A DNA stretch of 64,000 nucleotides from CAXNKH01 sp049296795 (GTDB taxonomy: Bacteria > Pseudomonadota > Gammaproteobacteria > Burkholderiales > Burkholderiaceae_C): the NCBI GenBank assembly GCA_049296795.1, contig JBAQTC010000030.1, positions 62,001 to 126,000 of the forward strand. The letters run 5' to 3'. Below the pieces are notes generated by a model. It was not told where the DNA came from, did no database searches, and saw only the letters and a list, made by a program, of their open reading frames with translations. Position numbers and translations under genes: made by a program. Positions within the stretch are counted from its first letter, which is position 1. Each line of letters opens with the position of its first letter. Below are positions 50,906-60,589 of the stretch, in pieces.

Positions 50906-52825
50906 ATGATTTCCCTGAAAAACATCACTTTACGTCGCAGTGCCAAAGTACTGCTCTCAGAAGCTTCCGTCACCATTAATCCGGGTGAAAAAGTTGGCCT
51001 GGTCGGCCGCAATGGTGCTGGCAAGTCCACGATCTTTGCCATGCTCAATGGCAGCTTGCATGAAGACGCAGGTGACCTGTCCGTTCCTTTGCAGTGGCGT
51101 ATGGCTCAGGTAGCACAAGATATGCCTGAGACTGACATGGGTGCGACTGAATTCGTGATCGAAGGCGACACGCAACTGTTGGCAGCACAGGAAGAAGTAA
51201 ACCAAGCTGAAGCCTCAGACGATGGCGAGCGCATGGCCAATGCCTATATGGGCTTGCAAGATGCTGGTGCCCATGATGCGTCAGCACGCGCCCAAGCACT
51301 GATTCTGGGTCTGGGGTTCAAGAGCGCCGAACTCAACAATCCGGTCAACAGCTTCTCCGGAGGTTGGCGCATGCGCTTGCAACTGGCACGGGCTTTGATG
51401 TGTCCGTCCGACCTGTTGTTGCTCGACGAGCCGACCAATCACCTGGATCTCGACGCTTTGGTCTGGCTTGAGTCTTGGCTTATGCGCTATCAAGGAACGA
51501 TGCTGGTGATCAGTCATGACCGCGAGTTTCTCGATGCCGTCACCGACGTGACGCTGCACATCGAAAACACCAAACTCAACCGCTATGGCGGCAACTACAG
51601 CAAGTTTGAAGATATGCGCTCCGAGCAACTCGAATTGCAACAAGCGTCTTATTCCAAGCAACAAGAAAAAATTGCGCATTTGCAAAAATTCATCGACCGC
51701 TTCAAGGCCAAGGCCAGCAAAGCCAAACAAGCGCAAAGCCGGGTCAAGGCGCTGGACCGGATGGAAAAAATTGCACCTTTGCTGGCTGAAGCTGACTTCA
51801 GTTTCGAGTTCAAGGAACCCGCCAATTTACCCAACCCGATGCTGGCGATGCAGAACCTTGATTTCGGTTACCCAGCAGCTGCAGACGGCTCAGAGGGAAG
51901 CAACCCCAATATCATCGTGAGGAACGTCAATAAATCGGTTCTGGCGGGACAGCGTATCGGAATTTTGGGCGCCAACGGACAGGGCAAATCGACCGTGGTG
52001 AAAACCATAGCACGCGCCCTGGCACCAGTTGCTGGCGAAATGACTGAAGGCCGTGGTTTGAATATTGGGTATTTCGCTCAACAAGAACTCGACGTTTTGC
52101 GTCCCGCCGATACACCGATTGAACACATGATTCGACTGGTGAAGGAATTGACCCTAGCGGGAAAAATCAGCGGACAAGCTACCCGTGAGCAGGACTTGCG
52201 CAGTTTTCTGGGTCAATTTAATTTCGGCGGCGACATGGTCAAACAGGCTGTTGGCAGTATGAGTGGCGGTGAAAAAGCGCGCTTAGTTCTGTGCATGATC
52301 GTCTGGCAGCGCCCTAACCTGTTACTACTTGATGAGCCAACTAACCACTTGGATTTGGCCACGCGCGAAGCGCTCAGTGTGGCCCTCAACGAATTCGAAG
52401 GCACCGTCATGCTGGTCAGCCACGACCGCGCTTTGCTGCGCGCCGTATGCGATGAATTCTGGCTGGTCTCGCGCGGCGGCGTTGAACCATTCGACGGTGA
52501 TCTGGATGACTACCAGCGTTACTTGCTCGATGAAGCCAAGCGCCAACGCGAGGATTTGAAGGAAAGCACCTCAAGCAAAGGCAAAAACAAGAAATCAAAA
52601 GCCAGCCCTTCCAACACCAAGCAGCGAACGATTGAACAGATAGAGGGCAAGATGGCCAGCCTGAATCAGGAAGGCCGCAGCTTAGAGGCCAGGCTCTTGG
52701 TGTTGCAGCACGCCAAAGAGATTGCCGAACTCGGTCAAAGACTCAAAAGTGTCAACGCCGAGTTGCAAGTGCTGGAAGACCAGTGGCTTGAATTGTCGAG
52801 TCAGGTGGAAGCCAGTAAAGTCTGA
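50906..52825 (+). CDS. ABC-F family ATPase (YheS/Uup-like)
   Basis: 639 residues from ATG 50906. Two ATPase domains without membrane part: Walker A GLVGRNGAGKST and GILGANGQGKST, signatures FSGGWRMRLQLARAL and MSGGEKARLVL, Walker B LLLLDEPTNHLDL twice, joined by a basic linker of about 80 residues (KAKASKAKQAQSRVKALDRM). A carboxy coiled coil follows a Lys/Ser-rich stretch. Such proteins act on stalled ribosomes. The ATG gives the usual MISLKNITL start. Confidence 0.93.
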   Translation: MISLKNITLRRSAKVLLSEASVTINPGEKVGLVGRNGAGKSTIFAMLNGSLHEDAGDLSVPLQWRMAQVAQDMPETDMGATEFVIEGDTQLLAAQEEVNQAEASDDGERMANAYMGLQDAGAHDASARAQALILGLGFKSAELNNPVNSFSGGWRMRLQLARALMCPSDLLLLDEPTNHLDLDALVWLESWLMRYQGTMLVISHDREFLDAVTDVTLHIENTKLNRYGGNYSKFEDMRSEQLELQQASYSKQQEKIAHLQKFIDRFKAKASKAKQAQSRVKALDRMEKIAPLLAEADFSFEFKEPANLPNPMLAMQNLDFGYPAAADGSEGSNPNIIVRNVNKSVLAGQRIGILGANGQGKSTVVKTIARALAPVAGEMTEGRGLNIGYFAQQELDVLRPADTPIEHMIRLVKELTLAGKISGQATREQDLRSFLGQFNFGGDMVKQAVGSMSGGEKARLVLCMIVWQRPNLLLLDEPTNHLDLATREALSVALNEFEGTVMLVSHDRALLRAVCDEFWLVSRGGVEPFDGDLDDYQRYLLDEAKRQREDLKESTSSKGKNKKSKASPSNTKQRTIEQIEGKMASLNQEGRSLEARLLVLQHAKEIAELGQRLKSVNAELQVLEDQWLELSSQVEASKV

Positions 52826-53137
52826 TCACGAAACCCATTTGGTCGTGTCGTTGAGTTCGAAAGAGTTCACATCGCCGAGCATGTACTCACGTAGATTATG
52901 GATATCCATCAATACTTCGAAAGTAAAACCTCTGCGATTGCCACGCTGATCCTTGGTTAAGCCGTCAAAGCAGGCCTTCAATTTTTCCGGTTCAGCTTTG
53001 AGGCAGACCAATTCATTGGCGATGCGCGGAAACTTGCTGGCCAAAGCCAAGGGGTAACTGAGCTGATCGCTCGAGCGAAGGTATTGCTCGGTTGCCTCAT
53101 TCAATGTGTCGAGTCCAGGGTCAGGGATATCGCTCAT
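52826..53137 (-). CDS. unrecognised small soluble protein
   Basis: 103 residues from ATG 53137, backed by a strong AGGAGGG ribosome site. No signal peptide or membrane segment; helical, acidic, with FPRIANELV, KACFDGLTKDQRGNRRGFTF and MDIHNLREYMLGD. No function can be given. The stop abuts the ABC-F stop on the other strand with no spare base. Confidence 0.75.
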   Translation of the reverse strand: MSDIPDPGLDTLNEATEQYLRSSDQLSYPLALASKFPRIANELVCLKAEPEKLKACFDGLTKDQRGNRRGFTFEVLMDIHNLREYMLGDVNSFELNDTTKWVS

Positions 53138-53236
53138 AAAGTCCCTCCTCAAATCAATTCAAGTGGCTCAGTATCCCATTGCCAGACGATTCAAGCAAGC
53201 CCGTCGGCAATCTGTCCAAGCTCGATAAAATAAGCC

Positions 53237-54898
53237 ATGAATTTTTTGAACCGACATCTCAGTTGCGTCAATTGGCCACGCTTGAGTTTCAAGCTGGCTC
53301 GTCAGGAGGCGCTGGCTGCGCTGTCCATTGCCTTGGTCATGGTGCCGCAAGCCGTGGCCTATGCTGGGCTGGCAGGTATGCCTTTGGTCACGGGCTTGTA
53401 CGCCTGCCTGATTCCAGCGCTGTTGGCCGTCATGTTTGGCAGCGCCAACCGTATATCGGTGGGACCGGCCGCACTAACCTGTGTCTTGATTTCCGCCTCG
53501 CTCAATGGCCTGGCCGAACCCGGTAGTGCACAGTGGGTCGAGTTGGCGGTCTGGTTGGCCCTGCTAGCGGGCTTGATCCAGTTTGGCTTGGGCGCGCTTT
53601 CTTACGGCTGGTTACTCAACCTGATCAGTTCTCCCGTATTGATGGGTTTTACCCAGGCAGCTGCTCTGTTGATCATGGCTTCGCAACTTCCTGCGCTGCT
53701 AGGCAGCAGTGCCAAAGATTGGCAGATTGATGCGCTGTCGGCCCTGTTTTTTGGATGGCCGGGAGCGTTTGGTTTGACCAGCCTGGGTCTGCTGCTGCTG
53801 GCGCGAAAATTCAAGCCGCGTTGGCCTGCCATCATGGGGGTCGTGGCTTTGAGCGCGGTACTGGCTTGGGCGCTCGACTATGCCGAGCACGGCGCTGTGA
53901 TTGGTGTCCTTCCAACCGGTCTGCCTCAGCTCTATCTTCCCACTTGGCCTGGCTGGGTTCTATTGCAACAATTGGCGCTACCTGCTCTGGTGATTGCCTT
54001 GGTGAGCTTTATGGAAGCCGCCGCCAGTGCCCGCATCGAATGTCAGCTTGATGGCAAACGTTGGGATGAAAACAAGGAATTAATCGGCCAAGGCTTGGCC
54101 AAGCTGGCCTCAGGATTAAGCGGAAGTTTTGCCACAGGAACCTCTTTTTCGCGCTCTGCGCTGGTCCTTTATGTCGGGGCCCGCAGTGGCTGGGCCATCG
54201 TATTTTGCAGCTTTTATGTGCTGCTGGCCTTGCTATTGTTCATGCCCTTGTTGCGCCACGTGCCGATGTCCGTGCTAGCCGCGGCGGTGATCGTAGCCGT
54301 CCTTAACCTGTTTCAGCCCTACCAATTCATCAGGCTGTGGCGTATTTCTCCGCCCGAGGCCATCACCGCAGGTCTGACTTTTGTAATTACGATTTGGACC
54401 GCGCCAGCCATCTACGGCGGTGTGGTCGCGGGTGTTTTGATCACCCTGGTTCATTTTTTATACACACGGCTGCATCCGCGCATCATTGAAATCGGACTGC
54501 ATCCCGATGGCAGCTTACGTGATCGCCATCTGCTGCAGCTCCCGCCTTTGGCACCCAAACTCTTTGCTTTGCGAATGGATGCCGAACTCGACTTTGCAGC
54601 AGCCAGCACCCTTGAGCGCTATATCGTTGAGTATTTGAACCAACACCGGCAAGTCAATCATGTCTGTCTGTTTGCTTTCCCCATTAACCGGGTAGATATC
54701 ACCGGGGCTGAGACTTTCCAAAAACTCGAGTCCATGTTGCAGCAGCGCCAGGTCACGTTGCACATCAGTGGGCTGAAACTACCCGCCGAGACCCTGTTGC
54801 GTCGAGCGGGTTGTTTGCAAACGCGCGAGGGCTTGCGCTTGTACCGCAGCGACCGCGAAGCGATTGAGGCTTTGCAACAACTACCGTCGGATGATTGA
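53237..54898 (+). CDS. SulP-family anion transporter with STAS domain
   Basis: 553 residues. Membrane domain of 10-14 helices beginning with ALAALSIALVMVPQAVAYAGLAGMP (the sulfate transporter signature region) and containing GSANRISVGPAAL and FATGTSFSRSALV. Carboxy-terminal STAS domain from about 440 with FPINRVDITGAETFQKLE. Probably imports sulfate, bicarbonate or another anion; substrate not predictable. Lone gene. Confidence 0.92.
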   Translation: MNFLNRHLSCVNWPRLSFKLARQEALAALSIALVMVPQAVAYAGLAGMPLVTGLYACLIPALLAVMFGSANRISVGPAALTCVLISASLNGLAEPGSAQWVELAVWLALLAGLIQFGLGALSYGWLLNLISSPVLMGFTQAAALLIMASQLPALLGSSAKDWQIDALSALFFGWPGAFGLTSLGLLLLARKFKPRWPAIMGVVALSAVLAWALDYAEHGAVIGVLPTGLPQLYLPTWPGWVLLQQLALPALVIALVSFMEAAASARIECQLDGKRWDENKELIGQGLAKLASGLSGSFATGTSFSRSALVLYVGARSGWAIVFCSFYVLLALLLFMPLLRHVPMSVLAAAVIVAVLNLFQPYQFIRLWRISPPEAITAGLTFVITIWTAPAIYGGVVAGVLITLVHFLYTRLHPRIIEIGLHPDGSLRDRHLLQLPPLAPKLFALRMDAELDFAAASTLERYIVEYLNQHRQVNHVCLFAFPINRVDITGAETFQKLESMLQQRQVTLHISGLKLPAETLLRRAGCLQTREGLRLYRSDREAIEALQQLPSDD

Positions 54899-54925
54899 AG
54901 CGCTACGCATCAGGGCGTTGACGAC

Positions 54926-55705
54926 TCAGACTAGACCGGCATAAGAGCCACCGTCGAGTTGCAGGTTCTGTCCCGAAATGAAGCCGGCCTGAACGCTGCA
55001 CAGGTAAGCACAAGCGTCACCAAACTCTTTGCTGGTCCCAAAGCGTTTGGCTGCAACGGTTTCGACAATCCGTTGCCGTGCCTGGATCATGTCAATCCCA
55101 TGCAATTTCATCAAACGTTCGGCCATGAACTTTTGCCGCGGAGTGTCGATTCGCTCTGGCAGCAAATTATTAAGCGTAACGTTGTCCACCGCGACCTCGA
55201 GTGACAGTGACTTGGAAAATGCTGTCAAACCTGTTCTGGCGGTGGTGGACAAAGCCATGTGCGGGCGCGGGCTTTTCACCATGGCCGAAGTGATGTTGAC
55301 AATGCGTCCAAACTTGCGCTGCCGCATGCCAGGCAAGAAGCCTCGTATCAGTAAAATTGGCGCCAACATATTGGCTTCCAGCGCGCTAATCCAGGCCGCG
55401 TGATCCCAGTCAGCCAGAACCCCAGGCGCAGGCCCGGCATTGTTATTGACCAAAATATCCAACTCCGGGCAGGCATCCAACAAAGCCATGCGTCCCGATT
55501 CGGTGGTGATGTCAGCCACTTGTGTTGCAACGATGGCACCGGTTTCACTTTCGATCTGGCTGCGGGCATTGCTCAAGCGTTGCGCATCGCGCCCGTTGAG
55601 TGTGACCCGGCAACCCTCGCGCGCCAGCGCCAGAGCACAGGCCAAACCCAAACCTTGAGAAGAAGCGCACACCAGTGCTTTTTTGTTTTTGATTCCCAAA
55701 TCCAC
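54926..55705 (-). CDS. SDR-family oxidoreductase lacking the active-site tyrosine
   Basis: 259 residues, start GTG 55705. Glycine motif CASSQGLGLA, NNNAGPAPG, then ITSAMVKSPRPHMALSTTARTGLTAFSKS where the Tyr of YxxxK is replaced (STTAR), as in a known side branch of FabG-like proteins. Ends GQNLQLDGGSYAGLV. Catalytic ability is uncertain; it may work on a keto acid linked to the Bug receptor gene just upstream. Confidence 0.85.
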   Translation of the reverse strand: MDLGIKNKKALVCASSQGLGLACALALAREGCRVTLNGRDAQRLSNARSQIESETGAIVATQVADITTESGRMALLDACPELDILVNNNAGPAPGVLADWDHAAWISALEANMLAPILLIRGFLPGMRQRKFGRIVNITSAMVKSPRPHMALSTTARTGLTAFSKSLSLEVAVDNVTLNNLLPERIDTPRQKFMAERLMKLHGIDMIQARQRIVETVAAKRFGTSKEFGDACAYLCSVQAGFISGQNLQLDGGSYAGLV

Positions 55706-55761
55706 GGCAATATCCCTTTGCTACAACGCAGCGATCGCGCCCTGCCCGACCAATTGTTGGC

Positions 55762-56757
55762 TCATTGTTTTTTGGTTGACACATTGGCCGTTTTGATGGC
55801 CGCTGCCCATTGGTTGCGTTCAACCGCCATCATTCGAATGAAATCCTGTGAACTGTAGGCCACGGGGTCAAAACTCATGGCCCGCATTCTCTTTTCGAAC
55901 GCCGGGTCTTTGGACAACGCTAACAATTCACGCTCCCAGAAACCGAGCAATTCAGGCGAGGTTTTAGCGGGTAAGAACACCCCATACCAGTTCATGATGC
56001 CCAAATTGGAAAGTGCACTTTCAGTCAAGGTGGGAAGTTCCGGGAACGCATCAATTCGGCTGGGCTCCAGCGTTGCCAAAGCACGCAATCGCCCCGATTT
56101 CACATGTTCTCGAACGGCCTCAACCGATTGGACTAAAAATTGCACATCGCCACTGAGGACGCCCAACACAGCAGGCCCACTGCCCTGGTAGGGAACGTGC
56201 GTCATGCTCACACCAGCTTGGGTAAAGAGGATTTCCGAGGTCAAATGGAAAGCGTGGCCCATGCCCGGCGACCCATAAAAATACTTGCTCGGCTCACGTT
56301 TGACCAAAGCAAAGAATTCCTGCAGGGTATTCGCTTTAACTGCACTGTTGATCACAATCACAGCGGGATTGCGCCCAATCAAGGCCGCCGGTACCAGATC
56401 GCGCCCCACGTCGTAGGCCGGTTTGGGTTCAAACTGCTCGGCGATGGTGATCGGTGTCGGAGGAGCAAACAGCAAGGTGTAGCCATCGGCTTGCGAGCGA
56501 ACTACAGCCTGAGTCCCAATTTGACCAGATGCCCCGGGAATGTTCTCCACCACCAACTGCTGACCGAGCTTTTGAGACAACATCTGGGCCACCAGCCGAG
56601 CTACGGCATCGACCCCACCACCAACCGGAAACGGAACCAACAGTCTGACGGGGCGAATCGGAAACTTGGGCGCCTGGGCCCAGCTATTGAAATTGGCAAA
56701 AACAGTGCCAAGAGAAGCCAGCAAAAGCTGACGGCGCTTAAAAAATGAGTTCATCAT
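55762..56757 (-). CDS. Bug-family tripartite tricarboxylate receptor
   Basis: 331 residues from ATG 56757 (AGGA eight bases ahead; ATG 56766 and 56754 are also possible). Signal peptide with a double arginine (FFKRRQLLLASLGTVFANF), so possibly Tat-exported. Bug signature: FPIRPVRLLVPFPVGGGVD, VVENIPGASGQIGTQAV and DGYTLLF; these hold a carboxylate ligand. No TctA/TctB membrane genes are nearby. Confidence 0.9.
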   Translation of the reverse strand: MMNSFFKRRQLLLASLGTVFANFNSWAQAPKFPIRPVRLLVPFPVGGGVDAVARLVAQMLSQKLGQQLVVENIPGASGQIGTQAVVRSQADGYTLLFAPPTPITIAEQFEPKPAYDVGRDLVPAALIGRNPAVIVINSAVKANTLQEFFALVKREPSKYFYGSPGMGHAFHLTSEILFTQAGVSMTHVPYQGSGPAVLGVLSGDVQFLVQSVEAVREHVKSGRLRALATLEPSRIDAFPELPTLTESALSNLGIMNWYGVFLPAKTSPELLGFWERELLALSKDPAFEKRMRAMSFDPVAYSSQDFIRMMAVERNQWAAAIKTANVSTKKQ

Positions 56758-56799
56758 GAAAATCATCCTAAGTTGAAAGTGAACAATTTGACTTTAGCG

Positions 56800-58155
56800 T
56801 CATGGGTGTGAATGCTTATGGTCGTGGTCGATCAGATGATCAAAAAACTCTTGGTGTTGTTGTCTCGCCCTTTGATGCCCTATGTCCTGGCCACTGTGAC
56901 CAGGCCGGGTGTCCGTATGGTGCTGATGTGCATAGTGCATGCGCAACAAATCGGCACCGTAGTCATTGCCGTTGGGGGTTCGAACGATGGTGTGAATATG
57001 AAATTTGGCCGGCATTTCATTGGTTAAGAATACGCCTGAGTGGTGGTCAAACTCAATCATGATTACCGGGCTCTGGATTCGGTAGTAAAAGGTATCTTCT
57101 TCACCAAAACCGCCAATCCAAGCGAAGTAGGTTTGTTCCAAGTGGCGCGTAATTTCATCGATGCGCACGGTTCTTGGCCCCTGGGGCAAGGTTTCGATAT
57201 AGGCGTTGATCAGTCTTAAAAGTTTTTCACGCTGCAGCACAGTGAAATCGCAAGCCTGGATCCCCTCATAGGGAATGACCCGGTTGTCTTGTAAAGCTCC
57301 GCCCAAATGCAATTGATCGGCCTTATGGCGCCGTCCTGCAGGCAGGTCGCCCTCCACCACGGAATGAAAAAGAATGGCGCTGTTGCGTTGCTCCATGCTC
57401 AGGCTGCGCATCAATTCCAGGCCGAGATTCTCTTCATCCTCAAACAGTCTTGTTCCCGCGAAAGGGCCCGTGTCAATGGTATTCGGCTCGGCGCCCATAA
57501 AAGTCGGCGTCAACACCATCTGACCGCCAAGCACCATGCAATTCAGCGCCAAGTGATGGCCCATCAATTGCCAGCCCCAAGGCTCAGTGGCTGAAGGTTC
57601 GCCAAACAAAGTGAAGTTATAGCTCCACTCGCCGAGTACCCGCGTATTGCCAGTCAACTCACCCAGAAAATGGTTGATCCGCATCACATGGCGTGTTTTC
57701 TCGTAGCCCGCATCACTCAAGCTAGCGCGCAATACCGCCAGCATGGCTTCACGTACTTCCAAAGAGACCTCCTCCAAGCGCAGACCGTATTGGTAGATAT
57801 ATATCTCGGTGTTGTTCCAATGGCGCCACTGTCGGGAATTGCAAGGGAGAACCAGCTGCTGTTTTTGTTGATCTGAGACCAGCACAAGGAGTTCCAGCGT
57901 GGCCGCAACCATAGAAGCGCTTGGCGCTTGGTTGGCCTCGAGCTGGTACAAGCCCTCAATCACTTCGCCGTTGCTTGTGATGCCTTTGAATGGCTCGCGA
58001 TAAAGCAGCTCCCAGGGTTTAAACAGCAGTTCCTGCGGCACCGGATTGGCTAGTCCTGCTGCCGCATGCTGTTGGGCATCCCTGCCCTGCATAGCAGCGA
58101 CTCTTGGATAGTCCAGTGTCGGTACGAAGGGGCGGAAATCCTGGGTATTGTTCAT
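56800..58155 (-). CDS. DUF3500 family protein with histidine-rich tail
   Basis: 451 residues. Matches DUF3500 as I recall it: FKGITSNGEVIEGLYQL near 56, LGEWSYNFTLFGEPS near 170, WGWQLMGHHLALNC, and FDHHSGVFLTNE / HIHTIVRTPNGNDYGADLL near 370-400. Function of the family is unknown. The last 45 residues hold 12 histidines (HYAHQHHTD to DHDHKHSHP), suggesting metal binding. No signal peptide. Confidence 0.78.
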   Translation of the reverse strand: MNNTQDFRPFVPTLDYPRVAAMQGRDAQQHAAAGLANPVPQELLFKPWELLYREPFKGITSNGEVIEGLYQLEANQAPSASMVAATLELLVLVSDQQKQQLVLPCNSRQWRHWNNTEIYIYQYGLRLEEVSLEVREAMLAVLRASLSDAGYEKTRHVMRINHFLGELTGNTRVLGEWSYNFTLFGEPSATEPWGWQLMGHHLALNCMVLGGQMVLTPTFMGAEPNTIDTGPFAGTRLFEDEENLGLELMRSLSMEQRNSAILFHSVVEGDLPAGRRHKADQLHLGGALQDNRVIPYEGIQACDFTVLQREKLLRLINAYIETLPQGPRTVRIDEITRHLEQTYFAWIGGFGEEDTFYYRIQSPVIMIEFDHHSGVFLTNEMPAKFHIHTIVRTPNGNDYGADLLRMHYAHQHHTDTRPGHSGQDIGHQRARQQHQEFFDHLIDHDHKHSHP

Positions 58156-58299
58156 TCAAATTACGCTGACGAACTCAAATCACTTTCGAATTTGATCGAA
58201 AAAAAGTAACCACATCATGCCGTAATTTTGAATTGGCCTAGGGCCGTGGGATGTCACTGAGATGACTTAGACTGTTGCATCTTGACACGGTGAAACAAT

Positions 58300-59130
58300 A
58301 TGACATCAGCATTAACTCCCCCCAAATTCTGGCTGCGCTTGGCCACTTTGGTGTTTGCTTCAGGACTGTTTTGTTGTATGGCGCTTGGGCAGAATACTGA
58401 CATTTTTCGGCCCTTGTTGGAGCAGACCCACCGCAGTCCAGAGAATATAGCGCGCGACCCGCAGCGCCATCCGGCGGAAACGTTGGCGTTTTTTGGAATC
58501 CAAGCTAGCAGCACTGTGGTCGAGATTTTGCCGGGCAGTCGCGCTTACTACATGGAGATTCTGGCGCCCTGGATGAGAGGACAAGGTCGCTACATCGCGG
58601 CTGACCGTGACGATTCATTGCCGCAGTACATTGCAGACCGGCAAAAACTGGTGCAGCGCCTGAAAGACCAGCCCGCGCTTTATGACCAGGTACAAGTCAC
58701 CCAGTTTCGTGCCAACCATCACGAGATTGCACCCGCTGGCAGTGTCGATTTTGTGATCAGCTTTCGTAATTTGCACAACTGGATGGAGCGCAACGAATTG
58801 AAAGAGTCTTTGGCCGCTTTTCACAAAGCGTTAAAGCCTGCGGGGATCTTGGGCATCGTTGATCACCGCGGACGATCGGACGTGAGCCAAGCGCAACAAA
58901 TGGCCTCCGGCTATGTTCGGCAAGACGAGGCGATTGCCCTGATTGAGCAGCACGGCTTCAAACTCGCTGCCACCTCCGAGGTCAATGCCAACCCCAAGGA
59001 CAGCAAAGATCACCCCGCAGGCGTGTGGAGCTTAGCGCCGACCTACAGACTCAAAGAGATCGACCGAGCCAAGTACCAAGCTATCGGTGAAAGCGACCGT
59101 TTCACCTTGCGCTTTGTTAAAAAGCCCTGA
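58300..59130 (+). CDS. exported SAM-methyltransferase-like protein
   Basis: 276 residues. Hydrophobic leader FWLRLATLVFASGLFCCMALG ends near residue 30, then a class I methyltransferase fold: motif I degenerate (VVEILPGSRAYYMEILAPWM), SVDFVISFRNLHNWM for motif II/IV, and LGIVDHRGRSD. Homologues with leaders are known in proteobacteria, but their substrate is not. Periplasmic location would leave no SAM supply, so it may be an inactive or different-ligand protein. Divergent from the DUF3500 gene. Confidence 0.8.
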   Translation: MTSALTPPKFWLRLATLVFASGLFCCMALGQNTDIFRPLLEQTHRSPENIARDPQRHPAETLAFFGIQASSTVVEILPGSRAYYMEILAPWMRGQGRYIAADRDDSLPQYIADRQKLVQRLKDQPALYDQVQVTQFRANHHEIAPAGSVDFVISFRNLHNWMERNELKESLAAFHKALKPAGILGIVDHRGRSDVSQAQQMASGYVRQDEAIALIEQHGFKLAATSEVNANPKDSKDHPAGVWSLAPTYRLKEIDRAKYQAIGESDRFTLRFVKKP

Positions 59131-59133
59131 GCT

Positions 59134-59427
59134 TCAAATCCCCTCAATGATTCGCATATCGCGAACCACGGCATTGGTTCCCAACGCAGCCAAAGCCGCT
59201 TTATAGCCAGGGCTGTCATAGGCCGCCAACGCCGCGTCAACACTTTCGAATTCAATCAGGACAGTTCTTTGCATGGCACCGGATTCTTTGACAGCGGCCG
59301 GAACGCCACGCGCCAGAAATTTCCCGCCAGCAGCGCTCAGCGAAGGCCCAGCCAATTTGGCGTAAGCGGCCAGTGCATCGGTGTCGGTGATCGAGCGGTA
59401 AGCGCTGATCCAATAAGCTTTGGGCAT
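59134..59427 (-). CDS. DUF1330 family protein
   Basis: 97 residues, ferredoxin-like dimeric alpha-beta fold. AYWISAYRSITDTDALAAYAK, then TVLIEFESVDAALAAYDSPGYKAAL. Family function is unknown, possibly small-molecule binding. AGGAG precedes the ATG. Convergent with the methyltransferase-like gene, three bases between stops. Confidence 0.9.
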   Translation of the reverse strand: MPKAYWISAYRSITDTDALAAYAKLAGPSLSAAGGKFLARGVPAAVKESGAMQRTVLIEFESVDAALAAYDSPGYKAALAALGTNAVVRDMRIIEGI

Positions 59428-59524
59428 GAGTAGCTCCTGAAAAATTTAAAATGGTTTGAATGAACTGGCGTGAGTTTAATGCCAGCCGCATTACTGGGTA
59501 GGCCTGATCCCATCTTCGTCAACC

Positions 59525-60499
59525 TCAATTGGCTTGAACCCCGGCCTTGATCAGCAAGGGGGTAAGTGACTCTATTTCAGCTTTCAGATGCGCTCGCAGA
59601 GCATCTGGCTTTCCCCGCTCAGGCGCGACAGCAGCCACGCCCATGGCTTCGAAACGAGCGCGCAACTCGGGCTCTTTCAGCGCCAGTTGCAAAGCATTTG
59701 ACAATTTCTCGATCACCAGAGCAGGCGTGCCTTTGGGCGCATACAGGCCGAAGTTAATGCTGATATCAAAACCGGTCACCCCGGTTTCACTTAAAGCAGG
59801 TAAATCGGGCAGAGAAGCAAGTCTGTTTTTCCCGGCGGCGGCGTAGGCTTTGACTTTGCCGGCACTGATCACGGGGATGGTGGTGGAGGTTTGGTCACAC
59901 AGAATATCAAGCTGCCCACCCATCAAATCGTTCAAGACGGGCGCTGTGCCCTTGTAAGGCACCTGGGTTAAATCCACTTTGATGGCGTTCATGAACAGCA
60001 AGCCACAAAGATGCGAGGCCGAGCCCACCCCGGCGTGGCCTAGTGAGATTTTGCTGCTATTCGCTTTGACGTAGGCCACAAATTCTTTGGCGTCTTTAGG
60101 CGGGAAGTCTTTTCGAGTCAGCAACACCATAGGGCCTTCAGTGGCCTGGCCAATGGGTTCAAAATCATCCACCGGATGGTAGGGCAGATTTTTGAACAAG
60201 GCCTGGTTGGTCGCATGACTGACATGAATCATCAGCAAGGTATAGCCATCGGGCTTGGCCCGCGCCACTTTGGCCGTTCCTATGCTGCCCGACGCACCCG
60301 CGGTGTTGTCAACCACTATTTGTTGCCCCAATGATTTTTGCATCGCAGCAGCAAAGATACGCGTCACCAAATCGCCCGGGCCACCTGGCGCATAAGGCAT
60401 CACCATGGTGATGGGGCGGATTGGAAAGTCTTGGGCCTTGATACTGGTAGTCAAGCCCAGCAGCAGACTCAGTACAAATATAAACGTGCGGCAGGTCAT
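59525..60499 (-). CDS. Bug-family tripartite tricarboxylate receptor
   Basis: 324 residues from ATG 60499. Signal peptide (FIFVLSLLLGLTTSIKA), then FPIRPITMVMPYAPGGPGD, VVDNTAGASGSIGTAKV, DGYTLLMIH and VPYKGTAPVLNDLMGGQ. Periplasmic receptor for a carboxylate or related small molecule. No transporter membrane genes adjacent. The open frame upstream to 60580 is not used. Confidence 0.92.
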   Translation of the reverse strand: MTCRTFIFVLSLLLGLTTSIKAQDFPIRPITMVMPYAPGGPGDLVTRIFAAAMQKSLGQQIVVDNTAGASGSIGTAKVARAKPDGYTLLMIHVSHATNQALFKNLPYHPVDDFEPIGQATEGPMVLLTRKDFPPKDAKEFVAYVKANSSKISLGHAGVGSASHLCGLLFMNAIKVDLTQVPYKGTAPVLNDLMGGQLDILCDQTSTTIPVISAGKVKAYAAAGKNRLASLPDLPALSETGVTGFDISINFGLYAPKGTPALVIEKLSNALQLALKEPELRARFEAMGVAAVAPERGKPDALRAHLKAEIESLTPLLIKAGVQAN

Positions 60500-60589
60500 G
60501 GCATCTTCTCCAAAATAGCTTGCAGTATGACGTTGTTCGTCATCGGTGAACCTAGGTGAAATCCTCAATGACGAAATCAAAGTCTGCGT

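Noticed and set aside
59465..59490. Hairpin CTGGC...GCCAG before the DUF1330 gene as a terminator
   Set aside because: Five-base stem with an 11-base loop and no T tract; too weak to support.
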